From assembly GCA_003118195.1 (NCBI GenBank), contig BEXV01000485.1, positions 100,312-124,542 on the forward strand: 24,231 nucleotides of DNA, written 5' to 3'. The notes beneath the pieces were generated by a model, which saw only the letters and a list, made by a program, of their open reading frames with translations, did not search any database and was not told where the DNA came from. The stretch is from Hemicentrotus pulcherrimus (taxonomy: Eukaryota; Echinodermata; Echinoidea; Camarodonta; Strongylocentrotidae). The position numbers and the translations under genes are program-made. Shown here piece after piece: positions 1-12,100 of this stretch (positions within the stretch are counted from its first letter, which is position 1; each line of letters opens with the position of its first letter).

Positions 1-118
1 TGTAAGACTGAGTTCATGTAGCAGGTTGCTCCAGCGTTCTTCAGTCCCACAAAGCCTTTGTTAGGTCTTGGACCAACAGGAGGAAGATATTCCCATTCCG
101 TCAAGGGTGCATCATTAC
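1..118 (-). CDS. USP9X: USP9X exon e30 (partial), start of USP catalytic domain with catalytic Cys
   Basis: 38 codons plus two bases, running off the window. It encodes [18 protein letters not shown] then [35 protein letters not shown] is the Cys box of peptidase family C19; the Cys is the nucleophile (Cys1566 in human USP9X). The acceptor is CAGCAG before GTAATG. No donor is seen before position 1. Confidence 0.97.
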
Positions 119-3100
119 CTGCTGGATACAAACGAAAAGAAACCCTTTATTCTCCAAAGCTGCCTAACTGTAATCCTGGATAGGTACCTTTAGGGATGAA
201 TAGGACAGGAGTTAGTCTCTTAGAAAATTTAAATTAAGTCCTCTTGTTAGAAGAATTAGATGAGTTAGTCAATTCATTTAGTGGGAAAATTCAACTCTTC
301 ATCATATAAAAAAATACCACAATTCTGTGAACTAAAGGGAAATACAAAGTATTGTCTCAATAAAAAAAATTCTACTCATTTTGTTCTAAGAACAAAGTAA
401 TTAAGATTATCTATTTTTTTACAGATTTACGGTAATCTGTTTGTGAATCTCACAGATAACACACAAAATGCTTTGCAACAATGTATATAATACCATCCCC
501 AGCTCAGTTCTTACTACCTAAAATGTGGTTGTGTGACGCATGCTCCAGCCACAATGGTCCTCCGACAACATCCCGCACTAACCAAATCCTAAACATCAAA
601 CCTGGACCAAACATTATACTTTACCCTAACTCTAGACCTCCATTAAAGGTAATACAATGTTTTGGTAAGGGGTCATGAATTTGGGTCAATTGAACATATT
701 GGAAGCATATAAAATCCTACAATATTCAGTGATCATTGTCGTGGCTGAAATCGAGTCTAAAGTGATGAAATTGTCAATAATAAACTCTTCATGTTATAAA
801 GCGCCCTCTCAAGGTCAATATATTAATTTAGCTATAAAACAATGTTATTTGACTAAAATCAACCAATTTGCTATTACCGTTAGGAATATATATCTCACAA
901 CTGCATATTCTGAGATTTTCATGGTCGCAGCTTCCATCGTATGGCCGTAGGTGCTATTTGAAATTTATCAAAATTTACCGGGACCACCAGTAAATTTGTA
1001 TATCCAATTTTTCTCGAAAGCAGAAGTGTTTTAGGAGCTAATTTTTTTAGTGCTTATATTACATCCATAGGGGCATCCAAATATATCAAAATTGTAAAGA
1101 ATCACTATCCAGCCAATTTTCAAAATTTACCAAAACTTTGTAATACCTTTAAATAAAACTGCAGTGCTAACCCTAACCCAAATTTATTCGGGAAAATAAA
1201 AGTCGGAGCAAATGTCACCAGAGAAAATTTTCAGATCACCATGAAAGTCCACACAAGACTAACCTGAATAGTACATGTCAGTCAGCGTATCTGTGACAAG
1301 CTTGAGGTTCGGCACACAGTTCATGCAGAGCGCCACCAGGAGGTCGAAAGCAGCGTTTATCGTGGGTGGGGTCGTGCACACTGGAATGACGGGGTCTAGG
1401 GGTGTCTCTGCTCCATTCTTTAACGTCTGAACGACGATCTTGGACGCGGGGAACAAGAAGTCATCCAGTAACTCCTGCAGAGAGATAATGGGGGAACAAA
1501 CATTATCTTTAATGATCCAACACTGGTTTCAGGAACTCATGTATGTGCCTAGGCTTTAACAATGCACTAGTATCAATTTGTTAACTGTATCACCTTCCAA
1601 TTCAAACACAAAAATTGTGCTCTTTTATCCCCTGTTTCATGGTTCCATCATCATCAGATATCAGGATCATACACAATAGTCTCACCCCTGCCAACATTTG
1701 AAAATAAGAATTAGGAATTTTTAGCTCGGTATGCCTTCGAAATTAAGAAATCACACTTGCAGCGGCAGTGTAACTGGCAATACGCGGTAAATCTGTACCA
1801 AAACACAAATAAAAATTCGCTGCTCGATCATGCAGCCATTCAACGCACACAATACATGAACTCTCAAATCGCAGCACATTATAAAACAAGCTTAACTTGT
1901 AAATAACTATTTTCATTTTTTTAATATAAAAATAAATACATAATTTTTATTTTTTAATGAAATTTTGTAAAAATTCGGAATATTCCGGATTTTCAGGTCC
2001 TAAAATCCCCCAAAACGGAATATTCCAGATTTTTTGGAAGGGTTGGCAGGTATGTAGTCTGAATTCACAAAGAAGGTCAGTAAAAATACATTACAGCCCC
2101 CCGTTTACTAATCTTTTGACAGATCAATGGATAAATATTGGGACAAACAATGGAAACATGAGCTCACCTTGATGAGCTGGCAGCCATCTTTCTTGGATCC
2201 GACCTGGAACTTCTTCTCACTCGTCATGAAAGCCAGGAGTTCTCTTGTAATACCTTGGTGACCCTCCAATAGAGTCTCTTCACACAGACACTCTCCTGTT
2301 GTCAACACTCCATCCTGCAATCGAAAATATCATCAATGATAGTACAATAATGACGACGAGAATGATGCAGCAACAATCATAAGACAATCATCGTCATATG
2401 GAGCATATCACAGAGCGTCCATTATTCCTGCTGGTCACGAAACCCATGAGTTCTGTAGTAATACTTTGGTGACCCTCAGATAATTTCTTCACAGACATTC
2501 TCCTGTGGTCAATACTCCATCCTATAATAGTAATATCAATGACTATACTAGGTGTGATATTGTATTATTTACCCAGAGGTACCTTGATCATTATTAATAC
2601 TGCTCTTCCCCCGAGGCCTTTGATTATCATTAGCACGGTATTGCCAGTTACCCAGTACAAGTACAGGTCAAGAGGGATGGACATGTGAAGGTTTGACACC
2701 TTGTCCACGATTGTAAGCACCAAGAAAGGGATCGAACCCAGGAATTTGCAGGACATCCTACCGATTATGGCACCTCCTACGCAAACTAAGGTCAACAAAA
2801 TAATAACCAAGTGACTTTAGCTCCAGCAACGATTGTTACAGGCTTTAACTTCATCCAAGATATAGCTGGAGCAAGAGTAGTATATTAGTTTTGCCCTCTT
2901 AACTCATAGCCTGCCATAAGGCTGCATGCATGCTATTGTTATAGTGCGTTGTACACCTCAGCAAGTGTTTTGCACGCGCTATTGATAGTACCCTCGCGTT
3001 AATCCCATTATCTGTGGCAGGATAAGAGTTAATCATACTCACCCTAACTTTCTTTAGCCAGTCGATCTCATTGTTGAGGAGAGCCTCTGCGTTGGGCATG

Positions 3101-6100
3101 GAGCTGTTGGACACGTAGCCATAGTTGAGTAACCGACATAGCAACAGGAAGTATTCACTACATGAACCTGGATGCTCTTTTGTCTTGTTCTGAAACACAA
3201 AGAAACATTTAAAAGGGTTGTTTGTTTTCATTTCATCCTTTACATATAATTTGGTGTCTGAACAATAGAGTTAAGAATCACCTTTCAAAGAGTTAACAAC
3301 ATGAAATTCTTTTTCCCTTCTTTTCTTTTTTCATTTAAAAAAAAAAGGTGGTCAAATTCAACAGGGTTCATGAAGACAAATTCCTAATGGCATTTGAAAT
3401 TCCAAAATCATTATCAAACCTATGTTCTGTTGAAAATGCTTTCATAGCTAATCATCCTTGTGAATACGCTGTTTGAACCAAGATAAAATATTAGAGACCG
3501 ACTACTTTTGAAGCCAATGAAATTCCCTGATTTTTCTAAAATTTGCTGACTTTCCCTGGACTAGATAAAGGGAAATTCTTTTTTGCCCATTTTCCTTATT
3601 TTCAGTATAACTTGGGAAAACTGATAAAGAACAGACATGTTATAAACACACACTTGAGTAGAGTCATTGCGTAATAATGGAATCAAATGGCATTAACAAT
3701 CATGGAGTGTTGGAGCCCTGCTATAAAGGATGTTATTGGATAGCAACCGCCACGTAACGGCGTAAGGCGTAAAGGTAATACAAAGTTTTGGGGAATTTTG
3801 AAAAAGGCCGAATAGCGATTCTTTAAAACATTGATATATTTGGATGCCACTGAGAATGTATTAAAGCACTAAAAAACTTAGTCCCTAAAACACTTCTGCT
3901 TTCGAGAAAAATTCACAGATACTCCCAATAAATTTTGACAAATTTCAAATAGCTTATACGGCAATCCAATGGTAGCTGCGACAATGAAAATCTCAGAATA
4001 TGCAGTTGTGATATATAATTTCCAAACAGAAATAGCCAATCGGTCAATTTTAGTTTAAAAACATTGTTTTCAAGCTAAATTGATATCTTGACCTTGAGAG
4101 GGAGCTATACAACATAAAGACTTTAATATTTACAATTTCATCACTTTAAACTCAATTTTCAACCGCGACAACGATCACTGAATATTGTAGGATCGCATAT
4201 GCAACCAATATGTTCTTTTGAACCAAAAACATGACCCCTAAGCAAAAATTTGTATTATCTTTAAGAGAACTTACATGAAGGACTGAGAAACAGAGGGTGA
4301 TGAAGAAGATGAGGGGGCGATTCCCTGATGAACACTTGGTAGCTATTAGCTGAAACTGCTCCATAGCAGACACACGTACAGACCTGTTTACATTGAAACA
4401 GACAANAGAAAAAGAAAATAGTGCTCACTACCCCCAATTCAAATCGATTTCAAATTTGCCTGTACGCGTATACATGTTATCTCCCTTTGAAAACACCGTC
4501 TAATTATAAGTCCGGTTAAGCAGCAGCAATTATTTTTCCAGAAAAAAAAAAAAAATTAAGGGGGGAGTTTTTCCATCCGGGCATGATGTTGTCGTCGTAT
4601 ACATGCACGTTGTTCACATTTGACCTCCAATCGTTCCTCTCTTTACAGGTCGAATCCGTTGCCATTAGCGACCGCGATTTCGAGGAGAAGAAGCGAGAGC
4701 TCGAAATCATCCGTGATCGTTTCAAGGAGGATGTCAATGCGATCCACCAGCAGCTGTCCGACGAAGAGATCAAACATGTCCGCTCCAGCATCAAGAAACG
4801 CGGCGATGCCAACGCCTACAAGCAGATGATTCATGACGGCATTCGCGGTTCCATGGAGGCTGAGCCCCGTAATCGTGCTTTCAACGAAGCAGTCTATAAG
4901 GGCATGCAGAAGCTGACGGCGGGGTTGAAGAACAAGGAGGCAGGCGACCACCGTAAGAAGATGACCGGGAAGCGGATGGCCAACGCCGGCAAGAAGGCGG
5001 AAAAGAGGCGATCGGCCAGGGAGTCCAAATCCCGTCCAGATCTTTTCTAAAGAGATTTCTACGATTCGCACTTTCGTGTGAAACTGCGCTAAATAGTGTG
5101 GCCCTACGATATTCGATGCATATTATATTAGGATTTCAGCCTGGAAAAAACACATTATTTGTAATCATCCGCCCGAGTATAATGAGATTTGTATAGTATA
5201 AATGATAAGTCAAGCTGCGTGCGGTCACTTCGTGTAAATATAAACGACCACATCAAACCCTATATTTCTCGGAACGAACATTAGTATATTCAGTTTTAAA
5301 CAAAATATAATTCCGAAATGACTTTCGTGTGACGTGATATCGTAAAGTTTTTTTCTTTTTCACCCTCATGTTTTCATATAATAATCCAATTTTAAACTAC
5401 GTCTATTTGTAAAACGAAAAAAACAAATACCATTAGACATTCAACATATTTTTAAAAAGTGTATAGAATACTATGGTAATTTCAATTTTTTGAAAAATTC
5501 ACTCATTTGCATATTGATGTAAATTTATGCAAATAAGGTCATAAATTCACATTTTTACCCATTAATCATATATTCTTCATATTTAAGCATTCTTTTATGT
5601 ACATGTATGTCATTGTTTTTTTTAACATATATTTTATTGTTTTTGTTTTTTATTTCATTTCTATCTACAATTGTACTAATTTGACCCCAAAACAAATACC
5701 TAAGCTTTAAACAAGACCAAATAACCAATTTTTTATCTCTTTTCAGGAAAAATGATACTTCCATATGTTTTGTACACAAATCACAAAAATGAGCAATTTT
5801 CGGGCTGACATGCAAAGACAAAAAGACCTTCATAACCCGTAAGAGGAATTGACTATTATAATACTGACCTCGTTTTAGCTAGAAGTAGAAGATCTATAAT
5901 GCAACATTGCCAGGCCTTGTCCTTGTTGAGAGCGTCCAATGCTTGAGGGCAGAGAGCCAGGCATACCGTTAACACCTCCAGTGCTTCCCTACACAACGCT
6001 GCGTCATCTCCATCTGCTTCACCACTGTCAGCCTGCCAGCACACATAGCAATTATTTATTTATATAGAACATATTTATTTACTTGCTACAAGACATAATT

Positions 6101-9100
6101 GTAATTCTCTTGGAAGAATATCTCTCCCCTCAATCATAAGTATCCCTTTCATTCTCCTCCCTCTGTTTAAATGTCTCTTGTTCTCACTCACTCTCACTCT
6201 CTCTCTCTCTCTCTCTTGTTCTCACTCTCCCCCTCTCCTTCTCTCCCATTTTATTGTTACGACTGTAAAGTGGAGATGCATTTGTTCTGTATCATGATTT
6301 TCATACTTTTTTTTTTTTTCATTCATTCACCATCAATTCAACCCTAAACTTTCTTCCACAAGCACTGTTTGGTATTAGACCCAGTGACCTTGAATTTGGG
6401 AATGAACATAACCGCAAAGAGGGATGAATAGAACCACAAGTTAAAGCTACTCTAAATCTTAACACAGTATTAAAGGGACTTGGTAACATTGTTCAGATGA
6501 GAGTGGTGCTAAGGTAGTGACTTCAATGCTAGCTGTACAATTAAAGATAATCTGAAAATGTGAGTGAAAACGGTCCATTATTAATGGTACAAAGTGGGAA
6601 AAACTGATCTGATCGATTCCTTAATTCTCCCAAATATATTAATACAATTTAATTACAGTTCAGGTGAATGTAAACCGTCACAAAGCAATAAAATATCTCT
6701 ACATTCCATTCCAGACATTTAAGTGTTGACAGATTTTTTATAGCCTGTTTTAAGTCTTTTTTTTTCATGGACAAACGGTTGGGAAAATTAAAAAATGTTA
6801 GAGGGTGTCATACATTGACGCCTTCAAAGAAAACCATAGATATTTTCGTGGTTTGAGAATTTTGTTAGAATTTTTTGCATGTCAGAGGGTTAGTACAGTA
6901 GAAGGAATATAGTAAGTAACATTTTATACAAAAATTAAGCATTTTTTTCATCAACCTTCAACAATGTTACCAAGTCACTTTAATGCTCTTCTTGCTCTCA
7001 GCTCACAGGTCTGATTACAGCTGTTGCTTGTAATGTCCAGTGGACTTAAAGACAGCAAAAATGAATCTTGAATAAAATGTTTATTTACTAACCTTTTCAA
7101 AAGATTTGTGAACCTCTTCGTTTGAGCCATGCAGTAGATGAGAGCATCCACAGCCAGCCGACCAGGCAATCTTCTTGATAGCTTTCACAACACTTAGGTC
7201 TAGGGTATCGCTCTTTGCCTGCAAAATATGAAATTAATTTCTGTTTAAAGCATTGGGAAACTGAAAAATAGACACACCTTTTTTACACAATATCCCCTCC
7301 CCATCTTTTCAAGCACAGCTCGTATAAAAATTTGCATTTTGAATGTACTATATGGTTACGAGAATAAATGTTGTAAGTTACTCGGCTCAGAAAGCCCAAC
7401 TATGAATAGCTGGACAGTAGCTGCTGCCTACATAGTTGATAAAGAAATTGCCAAATCACCTCTTCAGCTGCCTGCCTGCCCAGCCTTACAGCGACATTCC
7501 TCAGCACACACTCAGCGTTAGGGTTAGGGATGTGTTGCATGGCCTGCTGGAGGACCACTGCCTGAGTGTGGGTGGTCTGGGAGACTGATGACTGGCTGGA
7601 ACCACCGGCTGGGTCCGTCTGGCAGGCCTCCGCTACCGCCGTGATGCGGGCGTAGGCCTGCGTGGTGAACATGAGCTTGCCCACCTTGAGCACCATCAGC
7701 AGAGCACATCTGATGGATGGATGCATGGACGAGGAAGATGAAAAAAGGATGGTAAGTTATAATTTGAAAATGTAGACAAATTTGAAAATAAAGGAAAAAA
7801 AATAAAATTGAGAAGGAAATTTTTATTCATGAAAGCAGAGAAAAGAAGAAGAAAAAAAAAAGGCATAAGAAAGAATGCAGAAATAACATAAAATTAATAG
7901 ATGGAGAGAAGAAAAGATGAAAATGGAGTAGGGAAGAAACCATGAAGAAAGTAAGGGGAAAAAGACAGGAAAGAACATAGAAAAAAGAAAGGAAGAAGAA
8001 AAGATAATAAGAATTGAAGAAAAGGAAAGAAAACAGTGAATTTGTGTCACAAACTATTCAGAGGAACCAATCAACAGACTCTACAAGAAATACAGAAAAA
8101 AAGTTTCATTCAACGATTGTTTCATTCAAAGCTTTCTTTTATACTGTGTAATATTGAAAGGTGTCCAAACCCACTCACCTTCTCGTCTCCATATCAGCAT
8201 TAGGCAAGAAATTATTCTTTGTCAGCATGTTCATCACCCCAGGCACTCCACCGCTCTTCAAGAAATTGTACTAGAAAGAGACGAGGTAGAGATAATAATA
8301 ATAAGAAGAATAATAATAATAGGCATTTCTATAGGGCCCTCTATCAAGAAATTCTATTCCGAGGCGCATTTATTATTAACCCGGCTTTAGCCTAGCTGCC
8401 ATGACAGCGCTCCAGCATTTCAAGGAATCGATTCCTGCCTGGTACCCATTTACATCACCTGGGTTGAGTGTGGCAAATGTAGATCAATGTCTTGCCATCA
8501 AATATTGGCATGTGTCTCTATATTTACAACTGTAAAACCAGAGAATTTTGTGGGAATAAACACAAGTGGTTCAAATTCGAACAAATTTCAGGCCACAAAG
8601 TTGATAATTTTTAGTTCATTTTTTCAGTTGATAAAAACTTGTTAATACACAAACTCTACTTTAAAAAAAACCCACTACCTGCACTATCAATATATGATTT
8701 AAGTGAGTCTTTCTTTTAGCTGTGTACCAATAATACTCTTACAGAGCTATCACTTGTGTCAGTCCTCTGTAGGTAACAGCATGTATCACCCTCAAGGTAT
8801 TAAACACCAAAACAAATAAAGATTGCTTTTATTTTGTTTATTTACAAGAAACATTTACTGACAGCTTATTTTTTTTTTGTGGGGGGGGGGGGTCACAGTT
8901 AAAACTAAAGTCCCTTGGTGATCTCTAGACTTCACTGTTTTGACTATTTCCCCTGAAGCAGACAATAGTCTTATACTAATGTACCTGGAAATCAAACGCT
9001 GGTTCACTGTGCGGCTGTCTGGCTGGCATTAGTAAGGAGTACACAACCTGTGATCGAATAGAAAAAAACAGTCACAATTAACTTAAAGAGAAGGTTGAGT

Positions 9101-12100
9101 TCTGGGAAGAGGTGAAAATTAATATGTGAGCGTTATTCTTATTATGCAAGTGTGGAAGAACATCAGATAAGACATGTTCCCAGAAATGCACGGCTCTTCA
9201 AATGCCTTCATATTCTAAATATGTCATGTAACATCGTAAAACTTGGGGGGTAAGATTTTTACGCCACATGTTCGTGTAGTCCCATATACATCTTTCTGTG
9301 TACAGTGTTTGTAACTTTACCAAGACTTGGCCAAATTTCTTATCATTTTGATGATTCCAGAACCTTGCAATACATCCAAATTCTTATACGCTAGATGATC
9401 AACCTTTTATGGTCGATTCCACACGGTTTCTTTCACAATGCAATCGCATGACCAGAACTCAACGTCATCGTTAAAAGCAGTGTGTTAGTATGCATAAATA
9501 GCCCAGCATTTCATCAAAAAGATATTTGCAAACTAAAAAAAAAAAAGATTCTTTACACATGACATTAACAAAGTGGATTCTTTTTGTTTGTCTAATTATA
9601 CACACATAACTTACTAGGCGTAAGACCTTTGTTGAGTGCAGATAATTTTTCAAATCATCACTTGCAATTTAATTACATGTAAAAGATAACCAAATGCGGC
9701 GATTTCCGTCATAATACCTGAACATGCATTTCAGAGTCAAATTAAAGAAAACTAAAGATATACCTCAAGGTGATAGAGAACCTGAGATGACGACGACCCA
9801 AAGAAGAGAGATTCAAGGGAAGGAGAAGACGACTGATCTCCAAGCTTGGCATTGTTCCTGCAAATCTCTATCAGTTTGTCAACTACAGTCACATCTACAG
9901 GACGACAAAATGGAAGAGAAGTAGAAAATTAATAATTATGATGATGGAGATAAAGATAATGATGACAATGCTGTTGATAATAATGAGAAATAAACTGATA
10001 ACATGAATGAAAACCATACAGTAGGCTTGCGCTTGCACCAAGTGAGAGAGGGGGAGCATTGGGGAGTCCTGAAAAGGACTGTCTGTAATCTTTCTTTCTT
10101 GAGTGTGTGTAGTCCTGAAAAGGATTGTTGATAGTCTTGAAAAAGACTGTTGGTTATCCCCAATCCTCCCACTCTCTCACATGGTGCAACCGCAAGCCTA
10201 CTGTATATCTACATCACCATGCAAGCCAATACTTAAAGGCAGTATCTAAGAACAAAACTGTCATGTAGCAAGACAATATAACATCCAAATGCCCTTGCAG
10301 AGTGTGGATATTTTCCCCATAGCTCCCTCCAGCCATTATTAAAACATAATACATTTCAATGAGTACATCTTGCATTTCTATGATGAAAGGGGTGAATATT
10401 ACAGCTTAAAGGCCATATCTGATGAAAATACAACTTGATATAAATGGAAAACTTAATGAATGTAGAATACAAATATAAAGGAATAAAAAGAATTTACCCT
10501 TTCATTACTGCACAAAAGCAAATTAAAACCTCATTTTCTGCAACCCTCCAAATTACGGGTACAGGCGTCAACTTTGACGAAGTTACAGTGACGACATAAC
10601 ATGTGGACCCGACCCGTCCACGTTTATAGCCGAGGCGATGAGCCGTGCTTAATAAATGCAAAGTCATTGTGAATTAGCATACTCCACATAAGAAGTGTCG
10701 ACAGCGTCAAAAGCAAATTTTCAGGTCCACAACTTCTGATTTTTAGTTTTCAGAGAGCTGATATTTCTCTGACAGACACTAAAATGGCACATAATTGATA
10801 TTATATGGCTTATAAGCTATCAGTTGATATATAATTCATCTATTTCATGTTTCACTTCGGTTAGGGTCTTTAATTAAAAGAGATAAACTGGAAAGAACTT
10901 GAGTACCTGCTGGCATGATTTTGAGTAACGCTCTAGCCCCGTTCCTGAGAGGACTTATGTTGAGATTACAGCCCAAGTCAGACAGGTGAAACAGGAACTC
11001 TACATAGGTGTGTTGCAAAGACATCAGCTGAAAGAAAACATAAACAGCTTAAAATATACCTCAGACACACCGCTAAAGTAGCAACAAACGGAATTAACAA
11101 AAGACTTAACTCCTCCTTTTTAAATGTGAATAAGTTATGATAAAACATCAATAATTCTCGGTTTTGTTTTTTCTGGGACCCTCTGTATGATAACATGAAA
11201 ATTCCACATGAGGAGGATTGGGAGAAAAGAGAGAGGGAGGCTGGCAACTCACCACTCCTGGAAGACACTTCTCTGCTTCCACGTTGGGTCCATCATAAGG
11301 ATGATGCGGTGATCCACCCGAAGAGTCCGATGAACTATCAGGTGACGATGGCATATTGGACCCCATCTGACACAGCTTAGCTGTTATGAGCTGCAGGGAG
11401 GTAGACACATAAGATGGTAAGTATTATTTCTTTGCATCTAAAATCATTAAACCTAGGAAGTGATGGGGTCTACAATAAGATGCAAAGATACATCTGAGGA
11501 GTCTGATTAACTATCAGGTAACAAGAGCATGTTGGGCACCCATTTGACAGAGATTAGCTACTAAAGCTACAAGGAGATAGACATAAAAGATCATGCAATA
11601 TTTAATTTGCATCTAATGTCATTAGGACCTAGGCTACTAAAGCTGCAAGGAGATAGACATAAATGATTATTCAATATCTCATTTGCATATACTGTCATTA
11701 GGACCTAGGCTACTAAAGCTGCAAGGAGATAGACATAAGAGATTATTCAATATTTCATTTGCATCTACTGTCATTAGGACCTAGGCCAGAATGACGAGGT
11801 CTACAGTTAGATACAACACCCTGAATTACAACCACTAAATTACAACAATCTTCCTCTACATTACACTTCTCCCTCCTCCCTATAACCTATTTTGTCCATC
11901 ACTCACCGTTCTGTCTCTAAGAGGAATGTCTCCAACCAGTCGCCTGTCTTCAGCTGGGTCTAGAAGCTCCCCGTTTATGTACAGGTCTAACCGCGTTGTC
12001 GCTAAATTTGCTTTCGCTCTGTGAAATTGACATTTAAAAAAAGGACGTATTATGATGAAACCTGTACATATTATATCTAAAAGCTACCCATTTTGGTCAA

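Noticed and set aside
481..950. Two plus-strand frames before and within the MITE at 643
   Set aside because: They have AT-rich composition, no recognisable product and lie largely in a non-coding transposon.
2726..2792. A tRNA gene on the minus strand
   Set aside because: A- and B-box-like motifs are present, but no acceptor stem or cloverleaf can be formed and a SINE-like body follows.
4516..5071. Antisense and alternative frames over the 4649-5050 block
   Set aside because: They are shadows of the plus-strand frame, which alone shows codon-like composition and begins at a splice-site-like border.
7339..7726. Extension of e23 through its donor into the intron
   Set aside because: The frame continues past 7460, but the phase-consistent join to e24 and family alignment support the GTGATT donor.
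10232..10870. A further TTAA MITE starting TTAAAGGCAG
   Set aside because: The candidate right end (gggtctttaa) shares only about nine bases with the left end, so no inverted repeat can be claimed.
11485..11810. A CRISPR-like array from the 76-bp repeats
   Set aside because: The units are contiguous with no unique spacers and descend from an exon edge, in a eukaryotic intron.
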